From positions 62,001 through 126,000 of the forward strand of contig JAPSLO010000006.1 in assembly GCA_031180725.1 (NCBI GenBank): DNA of 64,000 nucleotides, read 5' to 3'. Within the stretch, counting starts at the first letter, position 1. Every line of letters starts with the position of its first letter. A program made the translations under genes and the position numbers. Under the pieces are notes generated by a model. It was not told the DNA's origin. It saw only the letters and a program-made list of their open reading frames with translations, and searched no databases. Origin of the DNA: Roseomonas sp. (lineage in GTDB: Bacteria > Pseudomonadota > Alphaproteobacteria > Acetobacterales > Acetobacteraceae). This document shows positions 52,033 to 60,510 of this stretch, piece by piece.

Positions 52033-52406
52033 TGCGCCCTGGCTGGTTGCTGCTGCTGGCGGCGATGGCGGCATGGCCCGCGCCGGCTTCCGCCCAGGGC
52101 TGGGTGAACCAGCGCGTGGCGGAACTTCAGGCGCTGGACAAGGTCACCGCCCGCGTCATCACCCTGCGCGCCGCGCTGAACCAGCCGGAGCGCTTCGGCA
52201 GCCTGACCATCACCGTGCGCGCCTGCAATGCCCGCCCGCCGGACGAGGTGCCCGACGCCGCCGCCTGGCTGGATATCCGGGACAGCCGCCCGCCGGCGAA
52301 CGGACAGCCGGTCTTCCATGGCTGGATGTTCGCCAACGCGCCTGGCGTGCACATGCTGGAACACCCGGTCTACGACATCCGCCTGATCGAGTGCCGGGCG
52401 CAGTAG
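52032..52406 (+). CDS. DUF2155 domain-containing secreted protein
   Basis: A 124-residue protein with a signal peptide (RPGWLLLLAAMAAWPAPASA, cleaved before QGW). The DUF2155 core is LDKVTARVITLRAALNQPER, ITVRACNARPPDE, and LEHPVYDIRLIECRAQ at the end, with two conserved cysteines. The family is common beside aat, mlaD and accBC in Alphaproteobacteria, so the context is standard; its function is unknown, probably envelope-related. Confidence 0.88.
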   Translation: MRPGWLLLLAAMAAWPAPASAQGWVNQRVAELQALDKVTARVITLRAALNQPERFGSLTITVRACNARPPDEVPDAAAWLDIRDSRPPANGQPVFHGWMFANAPGVHMLEHPVYDIRLIECRAQ

Positions 52407-52470
52407 GGGAGGGCAACCGCATGCCGACGGGACCACACTGCCCCCTCCCTCTCCGCCCCGATTGATGGCA

Positions 52471-52493
52471 GAGCCCGGGGGCAGCGCCCCCGG
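52471..52493. terminator. Recurrent GC hairpin between convergent DUF2155 and aat genes
   Basis: CCGGGGGC pairs with GCCCCCGG around an AGC loop, just before the 3' end of aat. The same 23-base core recurs at 60480-60502, also between convergent genes. No T-run. Probably a bidirectional terminator or transcript-end stabiliser of this lineage. Confidence 0.6.
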
Positions 52494-52499
52494 GAAGCC

Positions 52500-53177
52500 T
52501 CAGCCCCCCGGCATCCGCAGCGCGCGGATCTCTTCCCGCAGCCGCGCCGGATCCGGCTCGTCTACCCAGGTCACCTCGTGCTCCACAGCCTCGGCCAGCA
52601 GCCGCTTGTACTGGGTCCGCGGCACCTCGCGGCAGCCGAACTGCGCCAGGTGCGTCGTCTGGAACTGCGCATCCAGCAGGCGGAAATCCATCAGCCGCAG
52701 CCGCGCCACCAGATGCACCAGCGCCACCTTGGAGGCATCGCGGGCGCGGCTGAACATGCTCTCCCCGAAGAAGGCCCCGCCGAGCGAGACGCCATACAAG
52801 CCGCCCACCAGCCGCCCATCCTCCGGCGGGCCTAGCCAGGTCTCGATGGAATGGGCATGGCCGACCTGGTGCAGGGCGATGAACAGCCGCTCGATCTCGC
52901 GGTTGATCCAGGTTTCCTCCCGCCCCTCGGCCGGGGCGGCGCAGCCGGTGATCACTTCGGCGAAGGCGCGGTTCGCGGTGACGCTGTAGTGGCCGGAGAG
53001 TACGGTGCGCTGCAACCGCTTCGGCAGGTGGAAGCCATCCAGCGGGATCACGCCGCGCAGTTCCGGGTCGAGCCAGTACAGCCGGTCGCTTCCGCGGCTT
53101 TCAGCCATCGGGAACAATCCGGCGCGATAGGCGCGAATCAGCAGTTCGGGGGTGATCTCGAACTGGCGGCGGCTCAT
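52500..53177 (-). CDS. aat: Leucyl/phenylalanyl-tRNA--protein transferase
   Basis: A 225-residue enzyme that adds Leu or Phe from tRNA to N-terminal Arg/Lys of proteins, marking them for ClpS/ClpAP (N-end rule). Family segments are [49 protein letters not shown] and [20 protein letters not shown]. It is the last gene of the accC-accB-aroQ strand run, a typical alphaproteobacterial order. Confidence 0.96.
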   Translation of the reverse strand: MSRRQFEITPELLIRAYRAGLFPMAESRGSDRLYWLDPELRGVIPLDGFHLPKRLQRTVLSGHYSVTANRAFAEVITGCAAPAEGREETWINREIERLFIALHQVGHAHSIETWLGPPEDGRLVGGLYGVSLGGAFFGESMFSRARDASKVALVHLVARLRLMDFRLLDAQFQTTHLAQFGCREVPRTQYKRLLAEAVEHEVTWVDEPDPARLREEIRALRMPGG

Positions 53178-53256
53178 GCGGAGCCAGTATGACGCAATTC
53201 GGGCGCCAGTGGCGACCCGGTTGCGTGATCGCTCTCGCCGCCTCCGCCGGGCGGCC

Positions 53257-54606
53257 TTAGCCGCGCTGGCCCGCGACGAAGCGTTCCAGCCAGTGGATGG
53301 TGTAGTCGCCGGCCTGGAATTCCGGATCCGCCACGATGCGCTGGTGCAGGGGCAGGGTGGTGCGGATGCCGCTGACCACCATCTCCTTCAGCGCGCGCTG
53401 CAGCCGGGCGATGGCCTCCTGCCGCGTGGCGCCGTGCACCACCAGCTTGGCCACCAGGCTGTCGTAGTGCGGCGGCACCGTGTAGCCACTGTAGAGCGCG
53501 CTATCCACGCGCACGCCGAGCCCACCCGGGGCGTGGTACATCTCCACCTTGCCGGGGCTGGGCGCGAAGCTTTCCGGGTCCTCGGCCGTGATGCGGCATT
53601 CGATGGCGTGGCCGGAAAAGCGGATCTCGGACTGCTTGTAGCCCAGCGGCTCTCCAGCGGCGATGCGGATCTGTTCCTTCACCAGATCGACGCCGCAGAC
53701 CATCTCCGTCACCGGATGCTCCACCTGAAGGCGGGTGTTCATCTCGATGAAGGCGAACTGGCCGTCCTGCCAGAGGAACTCCAGCGTGCCGGCGTTGCGG
53801 TAGCCTAGCTCCTTCAGCGCCTTGGTGACCGTGGCGCCCAGCGCGTCGCGGTCGGCGGCGGAGAGCACCGGGCTGCCCGCCTCCTCCACTAGCTTCTGGT
53901 GTCGGCGCTGCAGCGAACAGTCGCGTTCGCCGAAATGCACCACGCTGCCATGGGTATCGGCCAGCACCTGCAGCTCGATATGGCGCGGGCGGTCCAGGTA
54001 TTTCTCCATATAGACCGCGTCATTGCCGAAGGCGGCCTTGGCCTCGGTGCGGGCGACGCGCCAGGCCTCTTCCAGCTCCGCCTCGCTGCGGGCCACCTTC
54101 ATGCCGCGCCCGCCGCCGCCGGCGGCAGCCTTGATCAGCACGGGGTATTTGATCTCCGCCGCGACGGCGCGGGCCTCGTCCAGGCTGGTCAGCTCGCCCG
54201 GCGAGCCCGGCACCAGCGGCACGCCCAGCCGCCGCATGGCATCCTTAGCGGCGATCTTGTCGCCCATCATGCGGATATGCTCGGCGGTGGGCCCGATGAA
54301 GATCAGGCCATGCGCCTCCACCATCTCGGCGAAGTTCGCATTTTCCGACAGGAAGCCGTAGCCGGGGTGGATCGCGTCGGCGCCGGTGATCTGAGCGGCG
54401 GAAAGCAGCGCCGCCATGTTCAGGTAGCTATCGCGCGCCGGCGGCGGGCCGATGCAGACGCTCTCATCGGCCAGGCGCACATGCATGGCCGTGTTGTCGG
54501 CGGTGGAATGCACCGCGACGGTCTGGATGCCCATCTCCTGGCAGGCGCGATGTACGCGCAGCGCGATCTCGCCCCGGTTCGCGATCAGGATCTTGCGGAT
54601 CCGCAT
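53257..54606 (-). CDS. accC: Acetyl-CoA carboxylase biotin carboxylase subunit
   Basis: A 449-residue ATP-grasp enzyme that carboxylates biotin on BCCP in the first step of fatty-acid synthesis. The N-terminal [20 protein letters not shown], the ATP-binding [15 protein letters not shown] and the catalytic [20 protein letters not shown] are intact. It begins 9 bp after accB. It works with AccB and the carboxyltransferase AccAD, which is elsewhere. Confidence 0.97.
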   Translation of the reverse strand: MRIRKILIANRGEIALRVHRACQEMGIQTVAVHSTADNTAMHVRLADESVCIGPPPARDSYLNMAALLSAAQITGADAIHPGYGFLSENANFAEMVEAHGLIFIGPTAEHIRMMGDKIAAKDAMRRLGVPLVPGSPGELTSLDEARAVAAEIKYPVLIKAAAGGGGRGMKVARSEAELEEAWRVARTEAKAAFGNDAVYMEKYLDRPRHIELQVLADTHGSVVHFGERDCSLQRRHQKLVEEAGSPVLSAADRDALGATVTKALKELGYRNAGTLEFLWQDGQFAFIEMNTRLQVEHPVTEMVCGVDLVKEQIRIAAGEPLGYKQSEIRFSGHAIECRITAEDPESFAPSPGKVEMYHAPGGLGVRVDSALYSGYTVPPHYDSLVAKLVVHGATRQEAIARLQRALKEMVVSGIRTTLPLHQRIVADPEFQAGDYTIHWLERFVAGQRG

Positions 54607-54615
54607 CGGGCGCGC

Positions 54616-55080
54616 TTACTCGATCACCAGCAGGGCTTCGCCGTATTCCACCGGCGCGCCGCTTTCCACCAGGATGCGCGTGACGGTGCCGGCCTTGGGC
54701 GCGCGGATCTGGTTGAAGGTCTTCATCGCCTCGATCAGCAGCAGGGTCTGGCCCTGCGCCACGCGGGTGCCAAGGGTGATGAAGGGTGCGGCACCCGGCT
54801 CCGGCGCCAGATAGGCGACGCCGACCATGGGAGAGGTGACGGTGCCCGGATGCGGCCCCTCGGCCTCCGGCGCAGCGGCGATGGCCGCGGGCGCAGAGGC
54901 GGGCGCGGGTGCGGCGGCCATGGGGGCTGCGGCGACGCTGGCCACCTGCTGCACGCTGATCTGGCGCGCCACGCGGATGCGGCTGTCCGCCTCCACCAGC
55001 TCGATCTCGGTCAGGTCGGTCTCACGCAGGATCTTCGCCAGTTCGCGGATCGCGGCCGCGTCGAAGGTCACGCCCGCCAT
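54616..55080 (-). CDS. accB: Biotin carboxyl carrier protein of acetyl-CoA carboxylase
   Basis: A 154-residue BCCP. The biotinyl-lysine is Lys120 in LLIEAMKTFNQIRAP. The N-terminal helical region (IRELAKILRETDLTEIELVE) is joined to the biotinyl domain by a Pro/Ala-rich linker (about residues 45-75). Its start is one base after the aroQ stop, so the genes are coupled. It carries the carboxyl group between AccC and AccAD. Confidence 0.97.
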   Translation of the reverse strand: MAGVTFDAAAIRELAKILRETDLTEIELVEADSRIRVARQISVQQVASVAAAPMAAAPAPASAPAAIAAAPEAEGPHPGTVTSPMVGVAYLAPEPGAAPFITLGTRVAQGQTLLLIEAMKTFNQIRAPKAGTVTRILVESGAPVEYGEALLVIE

Positions 55081-55536
55081 TCAGGGCTCTCCTTGTTCGT
55101 TCAGCAGCTCCGCCATGGCGCGCAGCGCCAGCGCGTAGCCCTGGATGCCCAGGCCCGCGATCACGCCGGTGGCGGCCTTGGAGACGTAGCTGAGGTGCCG
55201 GAATTCTTCCCGGCGGTGGATATTGCTGATGTGGACCTCGACGACCGGCAGGTCCACCGCTTTCAGGGCGTCCATCAGCGCAATCGAGGTATGCGAATAG
55301 CCGGCGGGGTTGATGATGATCCCCGCCGCCCGGCCGCGGCATTCCTGCACCCAGGTGATCAGCTCGCCCTCGCCATTGGTCTGGCGGAAGTCGATCGCCA
55401 GGCCCAGCACATCCGCCGTCTCGGCGCAGAGCGCCTCCACGTCGTCCAGCGTGGCGCGTCCGTACACCTCCGGCTGGCGGGTGCCGAGCAGGTTGAGGTT
55501 GGGTCCGTTGAGGACGGCGATCAGCGGCGGGTTCAC
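55081..55536 (-). CDS. aroQ: Type II 3-dehydroquinate dehydratase
   Basis: A 151-residue shikimate-pathway enzyme. The start is set at GTG 55536 ([20 protein letters not shown]), which gives the standard N-terminus; an upstream in-frame ATG at 55590 would add 18 unconserved residues. Catalytic Arg20 and Tyr25 (TRQPEVYG) and the His in [15 protein letters not shown] are present. The aroQ-accB-accC order is a classic alphaproteobacterial operon. Confidence 0.95.
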   Translation of the reverse strand: MNPPLIAVLNGPNLNLLGTRQPEVYGRATLDDVEALCAETADVLGLAIDFRQTNGEGELITWVQECRGRAAGIIINPAGYSHTSIALMDALKAVDLPVVEVHISNIHRREEFRHLSYVSKAATGVIAGLGIQGYALALRAMAELLNEQGEP

Positions 55537-55712
55537 GGCAGCCTGCCCCAGGGGAGTCGCCCGATACGGGCAAGGCGCGGCGCCTAGCACGCCATCGCGA
55601 GCCGGGGCAAGCCGAGTGGCGGGCGGGCGCCGTCCGTCCGCCCTGTCCCCATGCCGCCAACGGGGGCCTTTCCCCGCTTGTCCCCGCCCCCCGGGGCCGC
55701 CATGTTCCGCCC

Positions 55713-55931
55713 ATGACCACCCCGACGACCATCGCCATCAAGGTGAACGGAGAGACGCGTGAGCTGCCCGAGGGCGCTTCCGTCGCCGACCTGCTGGCCG
55801 CGCTGAAGCTGGCTGCGCCGAAGGTCGCGGTGGAGCGGAACCTCGAGATCGTGCCGCGCTCCGCCTGGGCCAGCACCCGTCTGGCGCCGGGGGACAGGCT
55901 GGAAGTCGTGCATTTCATCGGAGGAGGCTGA
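55713..55931 (+). CDS. thiS: Sulfur carrier protein ThiS
   Basis: A 72-residue ubiquitin-fold protein ending in the obligatory Gly-Gly (VVHFIGGG), the site of thiocarboxylation. It carries sulfur for thiazole formation in thiamine synthesis with ThiG. The start [20 protein letters not shown] is standard. It is divergent from aroQ. The 176-bp upstream interval shows no obvious TPP riboswitch element. Confidence 0.95.
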   Translation: MTTPTTIAIKVNGETRELPEGASVADLLAALKLAAPKVAVERNLEIVPRSAWASTRLAPGDRLEVVHFIGGG

Positions 55932-55934
55932 TCC

Positions 55935-56732
55935 ATGCCCGACGACGGCCTGCCGCTGGCGGATGAAGGCTGGACTGTCGCCGGCCGCCGCTTCCATTCC
56001 CGCCTGGTGGTCGGCACCGGCCGCTACAAGGACCTGGAGGAAACCGCCCGCGCCATCGAGGCATCGGGCGCGGAGATGGTCACCGTCGCCGTGCGGCGGG
56101 TGAACCTTTCCGATTCCTCGGCGCCGATGCTGCAGGATTTCGTCCCGCCCGACCGCTACACCTATCTGCCCAATACCGCCGGCTGCCACACGGCGCAGGA
56201 TGCCGTCCGCACCTTGCGTCTGGCGCGCGAAGCCGGCGGCTGGAACCTGGTGAAGCTCGAGGTGCTGGGCCCACCGCCCTTCCTCTATCCCGACATGAAG
56301 GCGACCTTCGAGGCGGCCGAGGCCCTCATCAAGGACGGCTTCGAGGTGATGGTCTATTGCGCCGACGACCCGGTGGCAGCGAAGCGGCTGGAGGAGATGG
56401 GCTGCGTCGCCATCATGCCGCTGGGCGCGCCGATCGGCAGTGGGCTGGGCGTGGCGAACCCCTTCATGATCCGCGCCATCATCGAGCAGGCGAAGGTGCC
56501 GGTGCTGGTGGATGCCGGCATCGGCACCGCCAGCGACGCCGCCTTCGCCATGGAACTGGGCTGTGACGCGGTGCTGCTGAATTCCGCCATCGCCCATGCG
56601 AAGGACCCGGTGCGCATGGCGCGCGCCATGAAGCATGCCGTGGCGGCGGGGCGGGAAGCGTATCTCGCCGGCCGGATGCCGCGCAGCCAGGCGGCCGATC
56701 CCTCCTCTCCGCTGGCGGGCCTGATTCGCTGA
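55935..56732 (+). CDS. thiG: Thiazole synthase ThiG
   Basis: A 265-residue TIM-barrel enzyme that condenses 1-deoxyxylulose 5-phosphate, dehydroglycine and the ThiS thiocarboxylate. Family segments are [20 protein letters not shown], the Schiff-base lysine in [33 protein letters not shown] and the phosphate site [20 protein letters not shown]. It follows thiS by three bases. No other thiamine gene is adjacent in the window. Confidence 0.97.
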   Translation: MPDDGLPLADEGWTVAGRRFHSRLVVGTGRYKDLEETARAIEASGAEMVTVAVRRVNLSDSSAPMLQDFVPPDRYTYLPNTAGCHTAQDAVRTLRLAREAGGWNLVKLEVLGPPPFLYPDMKATFEAAEALIKDGFEVMVYCADDPVAAKRLEEMGCVAIMPLGAPIGSGLGVANPFMIRAIIEQAKVPVLVDAGIGTASDAAFAMELGCDAVLLNSAIAHAKDPVRMARAMKHAVAAGREAYLAGRMPRSQAADPSSPLAGLIR

Positions 56733-57449
56733 GGGGCTGGTCTGGCGGGCAGCAATGGCCGCCCCCGGCCCTCAGCGAACGCGGCTCGTGTAGCTGACCG
56801 GGACGGCACCCGGCACTGAGGCCGAGCCGTGAAGCGACCTCGCGCTGAGGGCCCGCATGGCCCAGTGCCACAGCGCGCCGGCGCGCCAGCCAAGCCGCCG
56901 GAGGCGGCGCCCGGCGCTTGAGGGCATCTAGGTATTAAGCCGCGGAGGCGGCGCCCGGCGCCTGAGGCATCTACGTACCAATCCGCCGGAGGCGGCGCCC
57001 GGCGTCCGGGAGCATCTACAAACGCGGATTCGCTTGCCGGGCGGGCTGGAAGCCGGAGCCGCTCCAAGTCCCTCTGACGGTTTCGGGCGGCTTTCCTGCG
57101 GCTTGCAGGCGCGGCGGAAAAAAACGCGGCCCGGGTCGATTTTTCCCTTGTCCCCCAGGGGCGACGGCTCTATGTGCCGCGCCAGACGCAGTACGCACGT
57201 GCCTCTGGCCCCAGGCCCACGGAACCTGCCGCCTCCCCGAATGCCGGAGGCAAGAACGGCAAGGTCACCGCGGCGCAAGGTTTACGCAACGACGTCAAGC
57301 GTTCCGGCAACCCGGCCGGGCCGAGCCAAGGGGCAACCCGCGGCAAGGAACGACCGGAATCCACCTCGCTGGTTCGTTGGACCGTTTCGTTAACTGTGGG
57401 GCCGCCCGCCGATCCGGCGGTCTCCGCCATTGATAGGGAGTGGGGCGCG
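56733..57449 (+). other. Gene-poor leader between thiG and the decarboxylase gene
   Basis: About 717 bp without a credible gene. It holds three tandem repeats (56892-57023) and an AT-rich inverted repeat, GGAAAAA (57116-57122) with TTTTTCC (57140-57146), whose strong A/T run stands out in this genome. A GTTAAC lies near 57389. The long stretch before an ornithine-decarboxylase-type gene could contain a leader RNA, but no motif is certain. Confidence 0.5.
56892..57023 (+). repeat. Three imperfect tandem repeats of 43-45 bp
   Basis: Copies run 56892-56936, 56937-56979 and 56980-57023. Each starts AAGCCGCCGGAGGCGGCG or a one- or two-base variant and continues CCCGGCG, then a GGCATCTA or AGCATCTA segment. 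The start of each copy can fold as a small hairpin (CCGCC GGA GGCGG). They lie in non-coding DNA between thiG and the decarboxylase gene. Confidence 0.8.
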
Positions 57450-58580
57450 ATGAACCCGAAGATCGCTGCCTTCCTGCGTACCCATGCGCCGGCCACGCCG
57501 TGCCTGGTGCTGGACGTGGACACCGTCGAGGCGAATTACCGCAAGCTGACGGCTGCCCTGCCGCTGGCGCGCGTGTACTACGCCGTGAAGGCGAACCCGG
57601 CCGCCCCTGTCCTGCAGCGCCTGACTGGCCTCGGATCCTCCTTCGATGCGGCGTCGTGGGAGGAGATCCAGGCCTGCCTGGCCGTCGGCGCCACGCCGGA
57701 CCGCATCTCCTTCGGCAACACGGTGAAGAAGGAAAGCGCCATCAAGGCCGCCTTCGAGGCCGGCGTGACCATGTTCGCCTTCGACAGCGAGGCGGAGCTG
57801 AAGAAGCTCGCCCGCTCGGCCCCCGGCGCGCGCGTCTATTGCCGCATCCTCGTGGAGAACAAGGGCGCCGAATGGCCGCTCAGCCGCAAGTTCGGCTGCG
57901 AGGCGAAGATGGCGGTCGAGCTGATGAAGATGGCGGGCGAGTGGGGCCTCGATCCCTACGGCATCTCCTTCCATGTCGGCTCGCAGCAGACCCGCACGGA
58001 TGCCTACCAGGCGGCGATTGGCCAGGTGGCGATGGTCTTCACCGACCTGAAGAATGCCGGCGTCACGCTGCGGATGGTGAATCTCGGCGGCGGCTATCCG
58101 GTGCGCTACCGGCAGGAAGTGCCGGGCATCGACGATTTCGGCGCGGCGATCATGGGCGCCATGGCCGAGCATTTCGGCAACGCCCTGCCCGAGATCGTCA
58201 TCGAGCCCGGCCGTTTCCTGGTGGGTGAGGCCGGGGTGGTGGAATCCGAGGTCGTGCTCGTCTCCCGCAAGGCCGAGGATGATCCGGTGCGCTGGGTCTA
58301 TCTCGACATCGGCCGTTTCGGCGGCCTGGCGGAAACCGAGGGCGAGGCGATCCGCTACGCCTTCGTCACCCCGCATGACGGCACGCCGGAAGGCCCGGTG
58401 ACCATCGCCGGCCCGACTTGCGACAGCACGGACACGCTGTACGAGAAGTCGAACTACCGCCTGCCGCTGGCGCTGGAGAGCGGCGACCGCGTGCAGCTTC
58501 TGGCCACCGGCGCCTATGTCACCACCTACGCGTCGCAGGCCTTCAACGGCTTCACACCGCTCGCCGAACACTACATCTGA
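57450..58580 (+). CDS. Type III PLP-dependent decarboxylase, ornithine decarboxylase-like
   Basis: A 376-residue alanine-racemase-fold decarboxylase. The PLP lysine is Lys47 in VYYAVKANP, followed by the classic HVGSQQ segment, the glycine loop LGGGYPVRYR and the catalytic cysteine motif PTCDSTDTLYEK. These features fit ornithine or lysine/ornithine decarboxylase making putrescine or cadaverine. The start at ATG 57450 (MNPKIAAFLRTHAPATPCLV) is standard; a much longer upstream open frame is not conserved. It is monocistronic, with a hairpin directly after the stop. Confidence 0.9.
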   Translation: MNPKIAAFLRTHAPATPCLVLDVDTVEANYRKLTAALPLARVYYAVKANPAAPVLQRLTGLGSSFDAASWEEIQACLAVGATPDRISFGNTVKKESAIKAAFEAGVTMFAFDSEAELKKLARSAPGARVYCRILVENKGAEWPLSRKFGCEAKMAVELMKMAGEWGLDPYGISFHVGSQQTRTDAYQAAIGQVAMVFTDLKNAGVTLRMVNLGGGYPVRYRQEVPGIDDFGAAIMGAMAEHFGNALPEIVIEPGRFLVGEAGVVESEVVLVSRKAEDDPVRWVYLDIGRFGGLAETEGEAIRYAFVTPHDGTPEGPVTIAGPTCDSTDTLYEKSNYRLPLALESGDRVQLLATGAYVTTYASQAFNGFTPLAEHYI

Positions 58581-58587
58581 TCGCGCC

Positions 58588-58619
58588 GCGCGCGCCCTTC
58601 CCGAAGGGAGGGCGCGCGC
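58588..58619 (+). terminator. Strong GC hairpin after the decarboxylase gene
   Basis: An 11-bp perfect stem (58588-58598 with 58609-58619) with a further CCC/GGG pairing inside the loop, starting seven bases after the stop codon. No T-run follows, but the stem is very stable. Confidence 0.65.
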
Positions 58620-58679
58620 ACCCTTGTCGCGGGCCCCGTGCCGCCGTCACGATCGGCGTGCACAGCCCAGGACCCGCGC

Positions 58680-59438
58680 ATGAGCCAGACCATCACCGTT
58701 CCCGAAGGCGGCTTCCGCTTCATTCCCGGCGTTTATCAATACAGCGCCGGCGTGGCCGCCGAGCCCGGCTTCACGCTGGAACGCCTGCGCTTCGCCGAAC
58801 CGGTGCCGCTGGCTGAAGGCTTCGCCCTCATCGCGCAACTGCTGGACGCGGCCGGCCGTCCCAAGGCAGCCTTCGCCGCCTGCGAGCTGCGCAGCCCCGC
58901 CCCCTTCACCGAGGAAGGCTTCGCCGCCTTCAACCGCGTCTATGGCGGCGTGCTGGCCGAATGGGGCCTGTTCCGCGACGGCCGGAACCCCATCGCGCGC
59001 AGCAATGTCTGCCCCGAGATCGCGCCGCCCGCGGAGCCTTGCTTCCACGCCTTCACCTTCACCATGCCCGCCCCCGATGCTGCGCCCAGCTTCGTTGTCG
59101 CTGGCAGCGGCGAGGCGCCGGAGGGCAAGCCCAACTACCGCGACCACGTCATCGCGTTTGGCGACACCTCGGCGGCGGGGCTGCGGACGAAGGCGCGTTG
59201 GGTACTGGGCGAGATGGAACGGCGGATGGGCGCGCTGGGCTTCGGCTGGGCAGGCACCACCGGCGTGCAGGCCTATACCGTGCATGACATTCACCCCTTC
59301 CTGGCGGAGGAGCTGGTGGCGCGCGGCGCGGCCAGGCACGGGCTCACCTGGCAGTTCTGCCGCCCGCCGGTGGTGGACCTGGAATACGAGATGGACTGCC
59401 GCGGCCTGTGGCGCGAGCGCGTGCTGCCCACGGACTGA
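58680..59438 (+). CDS. Possible CnbZ-type (2-amino-5-chloromuconate deaminase-like) protein
   Basis: A 252-residue cytoplasmic protein starting MSQTITVPEGGFRFIPGVYQ. Distinctive segments are FAACELRSPAPFTEEGFAAF, ARSNVCPEIAPPAEP, FVVAGSGEAPEGKPNYRDHV and VYTVHD-like VQAYTVHDIHPF, which I associate from memory with proteins annotated as CnbZ and distant RidA relatives. The deaminase function is inference and the family name should be confirmed. It may be co-transcribed with nothing else: the next genes are remnants. Confidence 0.5.
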   Translation: MSQTITVPEGGFRFIPGVYQYSAGVAAEPGFTLERLRFAEPVPLAEGFALIAQLLDAAGRPKAAFAACELRSPAPFTEEGFAAFNRVYGGVLAEWGLFRDGRNPIARSNVCPEIAPPAEPCFHAFTFTMPAPDAAPSFVVAGSGEAPEGKPNYRDHVIAFGDTSAAGLRTKARWVLGEMERRMGALGFGWAGTTGVQAYTVHDIHPFLAEELVARGAARHGLTWQFCRPPVVDLEYEMDCRGLWRERVLPTD

Positions 59439-59510
59439 GCAAAGCCGCGCCGGCGAGCGCAGGAAGCCCGCCCGCACCGCCTCAACGGTCCGGGCGCTGA
59501 AGGTCCTGGC

Positions 59511-59613
59511 ATCATACGCGGCGCGGCGGCCGTTCTGCTCGGGCTGCCGGCCGTGGCGCAGGTGCAGGCGGGCTGGTCGCCGACCCAGCCGGTGCGCGTC
59601 ATCATTTCCCGCG
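59511..59613 (+). pseudogene. N-terminal fragment of a Bug/TctC receptor gene
   Basis: In one frame the DNA reads IIRGAAAVLLGLPAVAQ then AGWSPTQPVRVIISR, i.e. a signal peptide and the first conserved strand of a TctC receptor (family: YPxxPVRVIVPF). The match stops at about 59613 and the remaining ~280 residues are missing. There is no start codon in a proper place. It is debris of a once complete receptor gene. Confidence 0.6.
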
Positions 59614-59893
59614 CTTCGTCTCCGGCATCCCCTCCCGTGGCGCGGAGGCCAGGCTGGCGGTTGGCGACAAAGGTCATGGCGAACTTCACTGGCATCTGGG
59701 CGAGGCCGACACCGGCTTGGACGGCGTGGCGAAGGTCAATGGCCTCCTGACCCGCCGCGAGGATTTCGAGGAGATGGACCGCATCCACGCGGCACATTGC
59801 CCGGACAGGAAATACGCTGCCTCGCACCACGGCTATCGTCTACTCTCTCTGCCGCGGCCGAACTTACTACTGGAGATCGAGTGCGTGGCGGTG
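59612..59893 (+). pseudogene. RidA-family gene remnant
   Basis: From about 59612 one frame reads RFVSGIPSRGAEARLAVGDK, then EADTGLDGVAKVNGLLTRRE, DFEEMDRIHAAHCPD and LPRPNLLLEIECVAV, which is the RidA pattern (VFVSGQ..., ASLDDVVKVNVYL..DFAAMN, VEIEAVAV). It lacks an initiation codon and its own stop, and is truncated relative to ~130 residues. It is fused directly to the TctC fragment, suggesting a deletion that joined two genes. Confidence 0.6.
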
Positions 59894-59999
59894 TTGCAAC
59901 CGCCATGCTCGGCACGCTGCGCTGCTGAGGCGTCGGGCGCAAAATTCCGGTGCTTCCTGCTTGGAGCCGTGTGTTTTCCGGCGCTATCCTGTGCCTGTC

Positions 60000-60464
60000 A
60001 TGGACGAGATCGACAGAAAGCTGGTGATTGCCCTGCAGCAGGACGGCGCGGCAGGGCTGGCGGAGCTTTCCAAGGCGGCGGGCCTCTCCGTCTCCGCGAC
60101 AGCCGAACGCGTGAAGCGGCTGGAGGAGCGGGGCGTGATCCGCGGCTGGGGGATCGATCTCGACCCCATCGCCGCCGGCTGCCCGCTGCTGGCCTTCGTC
60201 TTCGTGTCCATGCGGCCGGGGCGCGATGACGCGACCTTCCTGAAGGCGATGAAGCGGCAGGAAGCGGTGCTGGAGTGCCACACCGTCACCGGCCCCTGGT
60301 GCTACCTGCTGAAGCTGCGCCTGGCCGACATCGCCGCGCTGGAACACTTCGTGTCGGAGGAGGTGCGCGGCCAGCCGGGTGTGGAGCGCACCGAGACTAT
60401 CCTGGCGATGGCCAGCCCGAAGGAGACCTCGATCCTGCCCGTGGCCCCCGCCGAGGAAGAGTAG
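60000..60464 (+). CDS. Lrp/AsnC family transcriptional regulator
   Basis: A 154-residue regulator. The N-terminal helix-turn-helix is DEIDRKLVIALQQDGAAGLA followed by ELSKAAGLSVSATAERVKRL, and the C-terminal RAM domain (ALECHTV-like AVLECHTVTGPWCYLLKLRL) binds amino acids. ATG 60000 is chosen by homology. It lies downstream of receptor/RidA debris and convergent with a peptide-receptor gene, a plausible amino-acid-responsive regulator of the neighbouring uptake genes (inference). Confidence 0.92.
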   Translation: MDEIDRKLVIALQQDGAAGLAELSKAAGLSVSATAERVKRLEERGVIRGWGIDLDPIAAGCPLLAFVFVSMRPGRDDATFLKAMKRQEAVLECHTVTGPWCYLLKLRLADIAALEHFVSEEVRGQPGVERTETILAMASPKETSILPVAPAEEE

Positions 60465-60483
60465 TTCCAGCCGAGGGCGGAGC

Positions 60484-60502
60484 CCGGGGGCAGCGCCCCC
60501 GG
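60484..60502. terminator. Second copy of the recurrent GC hairpin
   Basis: CCGGGGGC (60484-60491), AGC loop, GCCCCCGG (60495-60502), between the convergent Lrp and peptide-receptor genes. The core is identical to the hairpin at 52471-52493. Confidence 0.6.
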
Positions 60503-60510
60503 AGGCGCCG

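Noticed and set aside
55537-55712. TPP riboswitch upstream of thiS
   Set aside because: The interval lacks the CTGAGA core and the conserved second stem; nothing matches by eye.
56892-57023. CRISPR array
   Set aside because: Only three imperfect, directly adjoining repeats without spacers and no cas genes.
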